This document shows positions 1 to 11,520 of a DNA stretch of 64,000 bases, piece after piece. The position numbers and the translations under genes are program-made. Position 1 is the first letter of the stretch. Every line of letters starts with the position of its first letter. The stretch is from Blasia pusilla (lineage: Eukaryota > Marchantiophyta > Marchantiopsida > Blasiales). The stretch spans positions 3,968,001 through 4,032,000 of the forward strand of contig CM114272.1 in the NCBI GenBank assembly GCA_050084515.1, written 5' to 3'. The notes beneath the pieces were generated by a model. It was given only the letters and a program-made list of their open reading frames with translations. It did not search any database and was not told the DNA's origin.

Positions 1-4
1 GACA

Positions 5-346
5 ATGGACTTGGAAAACAGAACACTTCATGGAACTATATTCTTCCCGCAGTGGGTCTACCAGCATCCGGAGAATACAGTAGTCTTCCAAAATGATCAT
101 CTGGACAAAATTTGCGCGTACCGAGAGGCCGGACCGACGTACCCCATCGTCGTGGAGGATCACTTCGCTAAGGTTTTGTACGTGAAACACCACGGAGTCG
201 ACGACAATACTCTCATCAGCATGTCCCCTCAAGATGCCGCAAATACTCATGGACAGTGTCATCCTCTACTTAGCTGTCGGTACAGCGTAGATCTAAATTG
301 CTCAGCGAAATTCTTTGGTAGTTCTCGTGAGTTGCGACCCGACTAA
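5..346 (+). CDS. Unrecognised ORF at left edge
   Basis: I do not recognise this 113-residue reading frame. It starts almost at the window edge, so the true start may lie outside. The first 70 residues look protein-like (FFPQWVYQHPENTVVFQND, then YPIVVEDHFAKVLYVKHHG), with aromatic and charged residues well mixed. The last 35 residues, after SMSPQDAANTHG, look like read-through of non-coding DNA. I see no signal peptide, membrane segment or known motif. It could be the 3' exon of a gene starting upstream, or a fragment of a decayed element. No continuation was found downstream. Confidence 0.2.
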   Translation: MDLENRTLHGTIFFPQWVYQHPENTVVFQNDHLDKICAYREAGPTYPIVVEDHFAKVLYVKHHGVDDNTLISMSPQDAANTHGQCHPLLSCRYSVDLNCSAKFFGSSRELRPD

Positions 347-1850
347 AATTTTCCTCTCCATAAGATTGACTACAAACCTCCGGGGGCCTTTAGAGGTCAT
401 CGAACAATGTGTAGTTTGTTTCAGCAATTCTGCTGAGCGGAAATTTTCTGGTCACTGCCATTGATTATGTGATTATGTGAAGTGTTTTATACATGAGCCG
501 TTTACGTTTAGGTTGCAGCCTAACTCGTATGTGGAGCGTTTACGTTGCGTCTGTCGAACTCCTCTTTGCAGCTTTACGTTGCATCCTAACTCCTGCAGCC
601 CAAATTACCAGCAATTGAGGGCAACATTCTTGTTGAAAAATCGTGTCGGAAATTTCCAAATTATTCCGGCTAGCCCCATACGTAACCCGTTTCTCCCCGG
701 ACAGCAGTCCCCGTGGGAACCGACCCCTTAAGCCGCGAACCGCACGTGACGCATAGGTGCCCATGCCGCGGTCGTGCAGGTCCGTCAACTTACGTGCTTC
801 GCAGATCTCGTCAGCTTCTTACCTCAACAAGAATGCGGCCCCTGGCTTGGAGCAGGGATCGATTCAAGGTTTAATAAATAAAAGTGGAAGATATGGTGCC
901 GTAGATAATGGACGTGAGTGCAACGATAGCAAAGAGAAGGTTAATTGTAATTATAATCAAAGGTTGTGTAAGCATAACGATCGTGGAACAGAGGCGGTTG
1001 AACCAGCTCGGCAGAAACTCTTATCTTTAGTACAGACAGTAAACCGCTTAAGGAAACAGCTTAAGGAAGTTGGTGATCTTTGGCAAGTGGAACTGTGTAC
1101 CATATCAGAAACCCGAGCGTATAGGAGAACAGAACGTTAGGTTAGTTAGGCCTGGATGCTCAGAGATTTATAACATAACCATACTACTCTAGTCGTAGGA
1201 GAAGGAGTAAGCATTTTAGAGACTGTGAATGAGGTCCTGATGCATTTGTTGGTAATCTGAAAAATTTGTCAAAAGCGCATGTTATCTCACAACACTGCGC
1301 TGCTAAGCATTATAGACCACTATAGCTGTGTAGGCAGTTTGGTTGGGGACAGATGTCAATTACTACAAGTAGATGGAAACTTGAAGCTCACCAATGATCG
1401 TTGTGATGCTCAAGAAGATAAAGAAGAAACATACAGTGTTTGCAGGGGATATGAGAAGTAAAATCAGGAAAATATAATAGTTGCCAAAACAAGGGAGATA
1501 CGCACAGAAGCAGACAAAAAGATACTAGCACTCTTCCAACAACAAGCTACAGCAGGGCTGTTCTGTAGCAGCCAAGAAATTTATAACCAGAACTGAGCGA
1601 CAACCGCTTGAGTGCAGCAATATTGCAAACTGAAAAGTATGTGCACCGAAATTTCAGTAAATTGTTGTAATGAATAAAGCAGTTATGTAGCAGCGAATAA
1701 CATACTGCCAAAATGGTCTCTTAGGAGTGACTATAGCCGGCTCAATAAAAAGGCATTTGCCGACAGAGGACCTTAGCCAAAAAACTAGCAAGCATGAAAA
1801 CAGGAGACAGCGAGAACAGTAGTAGCGGAGCGCAAAATGTTTAAGAAACG
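347..1850. other. No confident gene; weak plus-strand ORFs
   Basis: No assignable gene is visible here. The only protein-like stretch is a plus-strand ORF at 757-1140, whose C-terminal part (KLLSLVQTVNRLRKQLKEV) has leucines spaced as in a short coiled coil. A second plus-strand ORF at 1279-1461 lacks recognisable features. Both may be exon remnants of a decayed element facing the minus-strand pseudogene at 1.9-3.0 kb. Confidence 0.3.
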
Positions 1851-1949
1851 TTTTTAGAGATGGAACTCAAACTTTCTTTGAACATATGCCCTGCAATTCT
1901 AGGATCATATCATTCTCATAGATATTTTTGCAATACTGCAAGACACTTG

Positions 1950-2994
1950 CTGTCTTATCAAGTACTCTCTTAATTTGGCCTTGTAGTTTCATGATTTTTT
2001 CAACATTATAGTTGTCGTCTCCATAACCATTCGAAGAATTTCGTTGTCGCGTTCACTTTGATCTAGTTTGTCCCGGACAATGCCTATATTTGTCATGGCT
2101 GCATCAAATAGGTTAATGGGAACAATGCTTGGCGGTAGATTGGGTCTCCCATGCTTGGCAATGTAATCTCTGTGCTGTAGGAACGATGTCTTCTTCGACG
2201 CCTGGACTTCACACAGTTGTTTGACGGAGGTGTACGATAGGAACTCTCACTGCGTCCTGCCGCCTTACTGCTTGCCTGCAAAATGGATTGAGAAGTGACT
2301 GAGGCTGAAAGATAAACAAAGGTGTAGGTAAAAGTTCTGAACTGAAACAAAGAGCACTAATTAGGTGGTCCATATAGCAGAATGCAGTACTATTGTGAAA
2401 TCGTGAAGCGGTAAATCAAAACACTGCTCAGATAAACACCACATATAAGCTTTAAGCAAAGAACACCATATTGCTTTATTAAGGCCAAATGGGCCCGGAA
2501 AAAAACTGCAGACAGCCTGGAAGAATGATGAAAAAAAATGGAACATTGAGAATATGCCTGGGCATCCACACATAGGTGGTGACGCAATTTACAACATGGG
2601 GGCAGAAATAAAAAAGCCAGGTGCAAGTGAGCTAGCATTGGTGGGTTCACAATGCAGAAACGGGAGAAGTATGGGGTTCTGATAAAAACTCCCATCATTG
2701 TAGAAATGGGAGGTAGTGGCAGAGCGGTGCATAGACATAGTATCGTCGGTGTACTGTGAAGAGGAAGCTGCGCGCAGGTCGTTGTCATCGTTTTTTTCTT
2801 CGGGTAAGTCTGCAATTGCACCAGTTTCTTTCACGGGCTGTTTTCATGCGCTCAAGTAGGTGTGTAGCCTTTGCCGATGAGAGTCCAATGAGCATTGGAA
2901 GTGGCAACTTCATGATTAGACGCAACTCTTGGAATTGGTCCGGGTGGCAACTCTTGGAATTCCGGAACACTTCGACATCTAGAATAGATGTCAA
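1950..2994 (-). pseudogene. Decayed unrecognised gene, three readable blocks
   Basis: Three minus-strand blocks read like real protein. At about 2850-2994 is a block containing LRLIMKLPLPMLIGLSSAKA. At about 2600-2834 a one-frame shift leads into acidic, polar sequence (ADLPEEKNDDNDLRAASSS). At about 1950-2220 is a helical, charged block that includes SKKTSFLQHRDYIAKHG, IVPINLFDAAMTNIGIV and DKLDQSERDNEILRMVME. That last block is cut by a TGA and a frameshift and looks able to form a coiled coil. I do not recognise the family. The charged helix plus polar linker would suit a DNA-binding accessory protein of a transposon, but that is inference. The larger 143-residue ORF over 2390-2821 on the same strand is in another frame and is not credible protein. 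Confidence 0.35.
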
Positions 2995-2999
2995 AGTGT

Positions 3000-4935
3000 A
3001 TCGCAGCCTGCTGGCGGGTTAACTCAGCCTAGTTGAATTCAATCCCCTTATAGTTCATAACCTCCTCAATACTTGGATTGATGGTGTTGTATCAAGTTAA
3101 AGTATGTCAGAAAGCTAGAAATCGGGCAAACAAACTAAAAGTTGTAGACAGAATAACTATCGCTCCCATATAGCAGTTATTGATCCCATGCTCCCGGCGA
3201 CGCTCTTGGCTGCTCGGGGACGCTCTCTGATATCCAAGACCCAAGTGGATGGTAGGGTCGATGGCATGATGGCGATTTGGTACTCAAATCGGAGAGCTTA
3301 TAAATCCAAGGTCACAAGGCAGGAAGTGAGTGGCCGTAGAGAGGAGGCATGCGAGATTCTTCATACGGGAGCTCTGCCATCAGGAGCTGCTGCGGAGGAC
3401 GATCTACTGATTTTGCAACGAATTTCGGGATTGCAGATCTGGGTCCCAACGTGAAGGTGACCTCTACGTGAAGATGACCTCTACCTTCCTGCCCCTACCT
3501 TCAATCGGTCATCTTAGCTACGGCTGCACATCCTTGGAGATGGACGTGGTTATGAACACATTCATTACCACGTCCAAGGGTTGTGATGCGTTGAATCCTG
3601 ACAGATTTGCCTAAGTGCCCTAACTCGTTATTCGGTTGGTCGTTATTCGGTTGGAAGGGGATCGGAGGGTCATAAGAAGTATTTTAATCTTCCATATTAT
3701 AATTACAGATAATGAAATTTCATTATATAATTGGAAATAGAAAGCAAATTGGAAATATTGTACCTTTCCCATTGGTTAAACCTATATGGGGAGGCCTTAT
3801 CAAAGTAGTCCATTCTTGGTTTAAGAATATGTAGTTTAAGAAACTAAATGAAGCCTCTTACTCAACATGGAAAAATACTTTTATTATTTAATTTTTATTA
3901 GAATGGATGATATAGATTCCTAAGTGATTTGTGAAAGGGTTATGCATAAACCCTAAACCATTGAAACGAGATCCAAGGTATTAGAGAATGGATTCGATTA
4001 TTTGCATCTCTTAATCATACTATTTAGGGTGTTAGCTCATCTTAAGGACCAATGAAGGAGTCTCGCCTTTTTAAAAAAAAAATTCTTCAACCAAGTTACA
4101 TGTATAATTAAAAATCTATCTTTGATATTTATTGTCATATTTATGAATGTTGAAGTCTAAAAATTCACTATGTGTTCACTAACTTCTTGTAAAGAGCAAC
4201 TTGTAGTTAAAAAGATGAAAAACTCATTGTGACGAGTATGTAACTAGCACACTTGGAGCGTATGTCATTTCCCCAAAAACAACGGATAGTCCATTCAAAA
4301 TATGGATAATGCTTATATTATATTTCACACTTTAATCACAATTTTGTTGTGGAATCGTTAATTTGTACATGTGTTTGAACACATATGTATATGTGCTCGA
4401 ATTCAATGTCCATCATTACTTACATAATTTGTTACGAGTAATGTCACACATATTTGGGGTTTCATACATTAGTTAAAGTATTCACTTGTTCCAAATTTAG
4501 GAATAAATCTCCATCCTAATTAATTCAACAATATATAATAAGTGTGTAATATATGAAATTTTAATTAATTAAAATTTACTTGTGGAAAGGGAAGAGTAGA
4601 AGTATTTAAGGACCCCCTTATCATCAATTGGACCATGTACATAATGGAGAAACTTCAAAATGATGATTCAAATAATTAATGTCTAAGGCTGGAAATGAAT
4701 TCCACTACTTCATGCAAGTTGAAGGTAGATATTAAGCAAGAGTTCCTTGGAATTAACATGGATTCAAATAAAAAAAGCTTCGACAAAACCATTTATTCCA
4801 TAATCACTCACAACACCAATTTCGACAAATGTGGTGTTTTAGAGAACCCAATTTTGTTCTAATATGATTATTAGCACACTAGGACATAGTGTAATGGAAG
4901 TACAACTTAAGTTTTACCCTCTTTGTCAACCATGT
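3000..4935. other. AT-rich spacer, no gene seen
   Basis: I see no gene, RNA gene or clear repeat here. A short plus-strand ORF at 3188-3454 is not protein-like. Composition becomes strongly AT-rich after about 3650, with many homopolymer runs. Confidence 0.5.
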
Positions 4936-4943
4936 TTATGGCT

Positions 4944-5235
4944 AAGGGTTTAGGGTTTAGGGTTTTTTTCTTAGGGGTTAGGGTTTAGGGTTTTTGTCTT
5001 AGGGTTTAGGGTTTTTGGCTTAGGGTTTAGGGTTTAGGGTTTATTGCTTAGGGTTTAGGGTTTATTACTTAGGTTATAGGGTTTAGGGTGTTTGGCTTAG
5101 GATTTAGGTTTTTTTGCTTAGGGGTTAAGGTTTAGGGATTTAGGCCTAGTGTTTAGAGTGTTTGGCTTGGGGGTTAGGGTGTAGGGGTTTTGGGTTAGGA
5201 TTTAGGGTTTATAGCTTAAGGTTAAAGGTTTTGGC
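4944..5235 (+). repeat. Degenerate TTTAGGG interstitial telomere-like array
   Basis: The heptamer TTTAGGG recurs head to tail, mostly as GGGTTTAGGGTTTAGGG blocks separated by short T-rich spacers such as TTTTTGGCTTA. It decays into variants (TTAGGAT, TTAAGGT, GTTAGGG) towards the right end. TTTAGGG is the standard land-plant telomere unit. The array is short, diverged and internal, so it reads as an interstitial telomere-like repeat rather than a chromosome end. Confidence 0.85.
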
Positions 5236-5680
5236 TTCGGAGTTACTTTTGATATAGAGTGTAGTGTTACTTAGTCAAACCCGGTTTTCATCTAAAGTCC
5301 AAATGGATGAATTAAACTACATGGTGCAAATTGGAGCACGATGCTAAAAAATAAAATTTTAAATGGGAAGAACATGGAATGCGATTCCAATTGTGAAAGC
5401 TTCTACAAAATAATTTTATTCAATAATCTCAATGACATACCATATGTAGAAATATAGAGAATCTTTATAAAATCAAGTGATGACTTCCAATAACACTACA
5501 TTCAATTGTAACATGGGCTTACACTAATTGTGTTGTTGTTACTAGTCATCTCTATCTTCTAGTACTAGGTTGGTGCCAAAAGTTATTCTAGACTTTACAA
5601 AATTAGCCACCTCAATGGGGATACTCACTAGTCCGGCCTCTATTGCATATGTAGAATTAGCAAAAGATGCTATAATCGAG
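5236..5680. other. Spacer, nothing recognised
   Basis: AT-rich sequence between the telomere-like array and the end of the DUF7869 element. No ORF or repeat stands out. Confidence 0.5.
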
Positions 5681-5689
5681 TTAAGTGGA

Positions 5690-5985
5690 CACAACATTGG
5701 TTTTTAACTATTATTCTTCTCCCATTATTTTACATCCCAATTTTGATATCTCCTACTTGGGACTATGTTCCCTCCTCCGAATTTATTCAATAGCCACCAA
5801 TATTCAATTCTCAAATTTGTATCTTCACCAACTCCAACTAGAACTTATCCCATTCATACAGGATATTTTTTTCTTTCTTGTCCTGGTCTAATTATGACAA
5901 AATCTCCAACATTGAAATCTACCAATGCAACTTCTATTTCCTCCATTGATAATATATTAACTCTAGGCCTTAATCTAGTGGGCCT
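5690..5985 (-). pseudogene. Possible C-terminal domain of the DUF7869 element
   Basis: Read on the minus strand, this stretch encodes a segment with FNVGDFVIIRPGQERKKYPV followed, after a frame disruption, by VGVGEDTNLRIEYWWLLNKF. The VGDFV opening plus later aromatic YW residues recall small beta-barrel reader modules (BAH- or Tudor-like) that often follow a DDE-type core. It lies just downstream of, and on the same strand as, the DUF7869 gene at 6.15-9.2 kb, so it is probably the same protein's tail or a partner ORF. Domain identity is inference. Breaks in frame show it is not functional. Confidence 0.4.
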
Positions 5986-7149
5986 ACAATAGTGCTCTCA
6001 ATTTGGAGGAATTCCACTTCCAATGACAATGGGAACTTGATTGTTCCGTTTGGTTAGAGGCCAAAAATCTTCCAATGTTTGAGAGAACGATGAAGCGATG
6101 TCATGGGCTATCAAACTGGTCCTATTATTGGTAGAAGAATCTTCATTTGTTATTTTTTTTGATTTAATCGCAAGTTTTGAACCTTATCCTCATGGTTTCC
6201 ATGAGAAAACAATCGGTCCAATTCCTCGATCGTCTTCCTCCATTGCCGTACTACTTGTTGGAACTCCACCTTTGTGCCTCCAGAAGACTTGCTTCCCATC
6301 TTATCAAAGTACTCAATGTACAGAGATACACCTTTCTTCACATCGGAAAATATTCAAGGGTGTGGACAGTAAGCGCTTTGGATTCCCAGTAGGCATAAGA
6401 GGATGTCCAATAATTTCATGACGTAAAAATATGTCATAACCACGCTCATTCGATATGCACTCTTTATCGAAACCATACATCTTGTAATGTATAATGGGCA
6501 TACCTTCCGGAGATCTAGTAAATCAGAATTGACCTAGCTTCTGCAGTCCATACCACTGATTTTTTGTCTTGGGCCCGATGAAACTGTTCAAGTACTCCCT
6601 GAAGTAGGGAATTTCCTGAACCACATGTGGTGTTGGATTCAGTGAGGTGGAGTTAAAAAATTGTGTCGCAAGATCTTTCAAGGTGTATGCATTGTTCCCG
6701 CAAAGTTCCCGAGAACTTGCTAAACATGGCATCAATATCTTCGTGAGTGTGCTCGGGGATAAGAAAAGCTAAGTGAATCTCTTCGAATACCTCCCTGTGA
6801 ACAAGAAGGGCCAAATACGCCATGATGTAAATATTTTTGTTATCTTTTCCAGAGTTGTCCATTTGTAGATTCAGAATCTTAGGCAGCTTCCTTGGTCCCT
6901 CTTCGGCAGACTCCATGAGCCTATAGGCTGCATGGAGTAATCCATCAAGCTTTTCCCCCCCTTTTAAGAATTGACTCTGAAGTGGAGTTAGGTCGGGCCC
7001 GTCCAAGAATTCTTGTATTTCACCGCGGGGGTTTTCCAAACTCCAGAACAACTTTTCCAATGATCCAATTGTCCAATTAGATCCCTCCTTGTAGACTCCT
7101 ATGTCAAATTGAGCAATTGCACACGGTCCTTGCCCATGAGTCAAGATAA

Positions 7150-7502
7150 CTCCAATAAGAAGTAGAGTGAATAAAAGTTAATTCAACTTAATATTCAAGT
7201 AGGTAAAGAAGGTACCGTTTCTCCAAACTGGGTACGTGTGGCAAGTACCACATGCATACGCAAGTTCAATTAGGCAAGAAATATAAGAAATGTAACGCCC
7301 TATGAGAACTTCAGTTCTGATTAATGGATCAGGCATAGACCGATCTCTTTCTCCTTAGGAAATAATTTTGGGTCTGGATTAAAAATGGAAACTTAAGTCC
7401 TATTATGTGAACTGGATCAAGAAAGCCCTATGAACTTGCTAACTATCACCTGCATCCTAAACTATTTTCTAGTATAATGGAGTATTATTCTGCAATATTT
7501 AC
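7150..7502 (-). other. Intron in the DUF7869 gene
   Basis: On the minus strand the donor is ACAG|GTAAATATTG, with the GT at 7502-7501, and the acceptor is TATTGGAG|TTATC, with its last base at 7150. Joining the flanks keeps the frame: the exon ending LDQPFPVTCT continues into VILTHGQGPCAIAQFD. Preserved splice sites and phase support this as a once-active gene. Confidence 0.75.
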
Positions 7503-8593
7503 CTGTACAAGTAACTGGAAATGGTTGATCTAGAGCCAAATCTTTGGTTTGTTGCCACGCTCTTGGCAAACCTATTTTGAAACTATCCATTTTGTGGTGG
7601 ATGAGGCAAAGATAAGACTCGGGATGGCGCACGGATTCTGCTCGCCAAGTGTAATATAAACTCCTTTGAGATCTTTACAGGTCATCATGTTTGACTGCCC
7701 TTTCCTTCTCCTTGTTTGTCAATGCAGTATTTCCCAGAGACTTCAGCATTGCACATGTCGCACAGCGAGAAAAGTTATCACGTGATTTGTGAATAGTAGC
7801 ATTGGAGAAATATTGTTTTTTGATTTGACTGATAGTTGATTGTGAGACTTCTGCTAATCCCAATTTTCCTCCTTCCTTATTGACTACTTCTCGTATATAC
7901 TTCCAGGAGAAAAATTGAGGCAACCGAATCAATTCCTCTCTTCTCCCATCTGACATTGTTCTTTCCTTGTGGGGCATCCGATGTCCAGTCTCCTCATTTA
8001 TCAGCTTGACTGTTTCCATCGCTTGCGCCATCCTCTGGGTTATGCAATTTCTTCCCAAGTTTCCATGCCCCGTCTGCGTCTTGCCATCTCTCACATTTCT
8101 TACTTTGTTCTCAAAACTCAATTTTCCAAGACCATGGATCTATCGCCAACTTGGAAGGCACACCGTTCTACCTTCCAATTGCACAACCCTTTGTCCGTCA
8201 ATGAAGTAAGACGAATGGACCATGGCGTGGAGTGATTCCCTTCTTTCCTCAAAGGATTTGTTCTTATACTTCTCTCTGCTTGAATGAACAACATCTCTCG
8301 GCGTATATTGGCAACAAAATTATCCACAATAATTTTTCGACGCCATTTGTGATATATCTTCTTGTGTTAGCTTTTTGGTTTGTTTTGGTAGCTCCTGGTA
8401 GACATCGCTTTTTACACCGATAAGTGTATTTGTAAGCTCTCTTCCTCTTGCCTGTTATTGCTTCAACGGCCCCTTGGGACACGGTTGAACACTCCAAGTA
8501 GCATGTCCACAAGTCTCGTCCATCTTTAACAATGCAGGATGCCGTAGGCCATATGACTAAGTTCCTTTCAAGAACCTTGTGGCATGTAAGACG

Positions 8594-9067
8594 TGTTGTG
8601 CAAATCCACATCGTCATACAACATACATCGCTGACATACCATACTCACATACATACATAACATAGACGAGAGTATCCACAAACACAAGTGTACCACAACT
8701 GAAATCCGTGAAAGACCTACTGTCATAAAACACGTATACAATCACATACAATCGAGCCAAACCCACTCCACGATGGGAGAATCTAGGTCGAAGCTTGCGG
8801 GAAACACCATAGCCAAGAGCTCTACTCACTACCAAGGCTAACTCCCAACGCAACAGGCTCAACTCAAAGAACTGACTGTTCTTTGAGTGCACTCCACCTT
8901 ATATCCTCCAACCTAAGAGCGGGCCCTACTGGGAAAGTCACCCCCAACTGAGTAACCCCCAACCCTATGTATGAAACCGCATCTCTACCAAGCCACTACG
9001 CTCCTACATAAGGAATGGCCTCTACTAGCACACTATACTCTACGACATAATCCGTATGGTCATGACA
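8594..9067 (+). mobile_element. Solo LTR (474 bp) inside the DUF7869 gene
   Basis: The segment begins TGTTGTG and ends TGACA, the TG...CA form of LTRs. It is flanked by the same tetranucleotide GACG at 8590-8593 and 9068-9071, a 4-bp target duplication. A TATA-like TTATATCC lies about two thirds in, reading rightwards, so the LTR is in plus orientation. No internal retroelement sequence remains, so it is a solo LTR from recombination. The interrupted minus-strand frame becomes continuous when LTR and one GACG are removed, which fixes the boundaries. Confidence 0.8.
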
Positions 9068-9215
9068 GACGGCTCATGATGTTGGTAATGAATACGCCAA
9101 CATGGTGATCCCCCCGTCTTTGACCACCAACTTTGTCGTTTGGATTGACGTAGTGAATAATTCCCTCTCCGATATTTTGACATCCATCGTTCTCTATAAG
9201 TTACACCGGTAAAAG

Positions 9216-9895
9216 GACTGATTCCATACGACCAATCATGGGAACCGCAACTTGTACGTCCGTGGAGGTATTGCAGGTTGAGTGCTTCCTCTTCCTAATA
9301 TCCATGGTATTATTGTATTTTTCTGTAATTAGATTTCTGGGATATTTTGCAAACATTCCCAACATATCTTGTAGCTTTCTTCCATCCGGGTGGGTAGCTC
9401 GTTCCTTGTATGACTCATCAACTATTACGCACATCTACGGTTGCCGTTGGTCGTCAAAGAAGGACATAGGTTGGATCTCATGTGAATCGAAGCTTTCAGC
9501 AACACGCCGTGAACCAATAAGAAGCTCCGATCCCTTCGAATCTTTTAAGAAAACTTTCTTTGAATATTATGTGGGGCAATTAGGCTCTCCTTCCACATCC
9601 TCATGTCCACCACATATATAAGTTGTTGTAACTCCATTACAAGGCCATATGATGAATGTTCCAATGAAATCGGACAGAGGTTCTCCATTGTAAGTGCTTG
9701 TTGAACTTCCGAAGACTTCCTCTAGAGATATGTACCAGGAGTCCTTACCAAGTGATATGCTGTAGACTATTCTCTCAGAATTGGTGTTCACGATTCTAGC
9801 TCTTCCAACATAGATGGATGATCCATCCTGTAGATACACTACATCTCCGATGCAGAATTCCATTGCATAAATATGAAATCTGCACCATAACATCG
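9216..9895 (-). pseudogene. Fragment upstream of the DUF7869 gene
   Basis: Two minus-strand pieces are readable: 9567-9893 with MEFCIGDVVYLQDGSSIYVG followed by a Ser/Val-rich beta-like stretch, and 9201-9434 with CVIVDESYKERATHPDGRKL. The GDVVYLQDG opening resembles the GDFVIIRPGQ segment at the other end of the element (5690-5985). Together they could be barrel domains at both ends of one long protein, or remnants of a second copy. I cannot assign a function. A TAA separates this from the DUF7869 body. Confidence 0.35.
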
Positions 9896-9929
9896 AAGTG
9901 GCAATTAATTGTTAGACATACACCAAATG

Positions 9930-11520
9930 GAAAGTGGGACAGAACTATAATCATCTTATTAGACATGGAAAATTGGATCTTAAGATCCATTCGGGAAGAG
10001 TGGCAACCTATAAGATGTGTCCTATTGGAACTCTCATTCCAAATATGGAGATGTGCCATCCACATAATAAAGTCAGTAGAAAGTTCAACATAGCCTGCTT
10101 TACGCCAACATTCTCTCACTTGGAGGTGATTGGGAACTATAGTTCTGAATGACCTTCCGAACAGATGTTGAGATGCCACTCGAAAGAACATCGAGCGCCT
10201 CTACGCGAGATGGGAACGGACAACTTCTAGCGATACTGGAAAGTTCCGCTGGTAGGCACACGGAGGGCCGAATGCCCTAGATTTGGATCTTAAGATCCGA
10301 TAAAAGGGTCACTAGACTGTGGATGAATCCTCATCCCGATTGGATCTTAAGATCCAATGGGTATGAGGATGGGTAAGTCTGCTTGGAACTCTAGTTTCGA
10401 TTGCTGCGAGGAGCCAGCCCCCTTATGAAGGCATCAGAGAGTTGAAAACAACTCCGTTACGCATCTATCACGATTGTGTGAATCGTGGGATACCTATTAA
10501 GAAGAAATCTGGACTCTCCACAAGCAGGCATGGGGATGCCCGAATGACCATGAATCGGATCCTAAGATCCGATATAAGCATTACAGGACAAAGGGAAAAT
10601 TGGATCCTAAGATTGCGTCAGGAAGGGTGGATCTTAAGGTCCACTCTTAAGCATAGAAAAGCATTAGCCTCTAGCCGTAGTTCTCCGATTGAAACTATAG
10701 TTCTGAATGTTCCTAGTAAATACAGGAGAGATTTTTTGAGCTCCAAGGCCAACATTCTCTCGCCTGGAGGTGATTGGGAACTGTAGTTTCGAATGACCTT
10801 CCAACGGGCCATGTCCTTAATTCAGATCTTAAGATCCGATCGAAGGGTCATTGGACTATGGGTGAATTAGACCTTAAGATCCAATCAAGATAAGGAAGGA
10901 TAAGTCCAATTGGAACTCTGGTTTTGATTGTTGCGAAGAGCCGGTCCCCTTATGAAGTCATCAAGGAGTTGCAAACAACTCCTTTGCGCATATGTCACAA
11001 TTCTGTGAATCCTGGGGTATCTATTAAGAAGAAATGTGGATTGTCCGCTTGCAAGCACGTGGATGCCTGAATGACCATGAATCGGATCCTAAGATCTGAT
11101 ATAATTGTCACAAGACAAAGGGCGAATTGGATCTTAAGATCGCGTTTGGAAGGGTGGATCTTAAGATCCACTCTTAAGCACAAAAAACCGTCAGCCTCTA
11201 GCGTAGTTCTCTGACTAGAACTATAGTTTTGAATATTCCTAGTAAATGGAGGAGAGAGTTTTTGAGCCGAAGGCCAACATTCTCTCACCTGGAGGTAATT
11301 GGGAACTGTAGTTCCGAATGACCTTCCAACGGGTCGAATGTCCTTAATTCAGATCTTAAGATCCGATCGAAGGATCACTAGACTGCGGGTGAATTGGACC
11401 TTAAGATCCAATGAGGATGATGAAAGGCAAGTGCAATTGGAACTTTGGTGATCTTCTAACGGATCTTAAGATCCCATTTGAAAGAACATCAGCGCCTTTG
11501 CGCGTTAGTCGGAGATGGAA
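9930..11520 (+). repeat. Tandem ~525-bp repeat studded with GGATCTTAAGATCC palindromes
   Basis: Two near-complete units and a diverged partial unit lie head to tail. Landmarks recur about 525 bp apart: CAACTCC-TTACGCAT near 10450 and 10975, and CAGATCTTAAGATCCGATCG near 10822 and 11350. A diverged unit with GGAGGTGATTGGGAACTATAG starts at about 10120. The 14-bp palindrome GGATCTTAAGATCC, or a one- to two-base variant, occurs about a dozen times at irregular 30-250-bp spacing. One case reaches a perfect 20-bp palindrome at 10339-10358 (ATTGGATCTTAAGATCCAAT). The short ORFs here only follow the repeat and are not protein-like. Confidence 0.85.

Larger units (their letters stand above)
6150..9215 (-). 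pseudogene. DUF7869-family RNase H-like (transposase-like) protein
   Basis: The diagnostic block is at 6740-6850: LQMDNSGKDNKNIYIMAYLA, then HTHEDIDAMFSKFS. This is the signature of the DUF7869 domain, an RNase H-like fold treated as a probable DDE-type nuclease. About 300 residues upstream is a Cys pair in FSRCATCAMLKSLGN (about 7740-7780), as usual in this family. The C-terminal part (IIHYKMYGFDKECISNERG, 6430-6500) matches the usual tail. Reading runs right to left. A solo LTR at 8594-9067 splits the 5' part; removing it with one GACG copy restores an open frame (GGQRRGDHHVGVFITNIM joining SRLTCHKVLERN). A canonical intron (7150-7502) is intact. Damage includes a TAA near 7677, consistent with CAA to TAA, and a frameshift near 6700. 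It was probably carried by a DNA transposon; I could not define terminal inverted repeats. Confidence 0.75.

Noticed and set aside
2390-2821. 143-residue minus-strand ORF with hydrophobic stretches
   Set aside because: His/Leu/Cys-rich and without family features; another frame of the same strand is more protein-like.
4944-5235. True telomere
   Set aside because: Short, degenerate and flanked by unique sequence on both sides.
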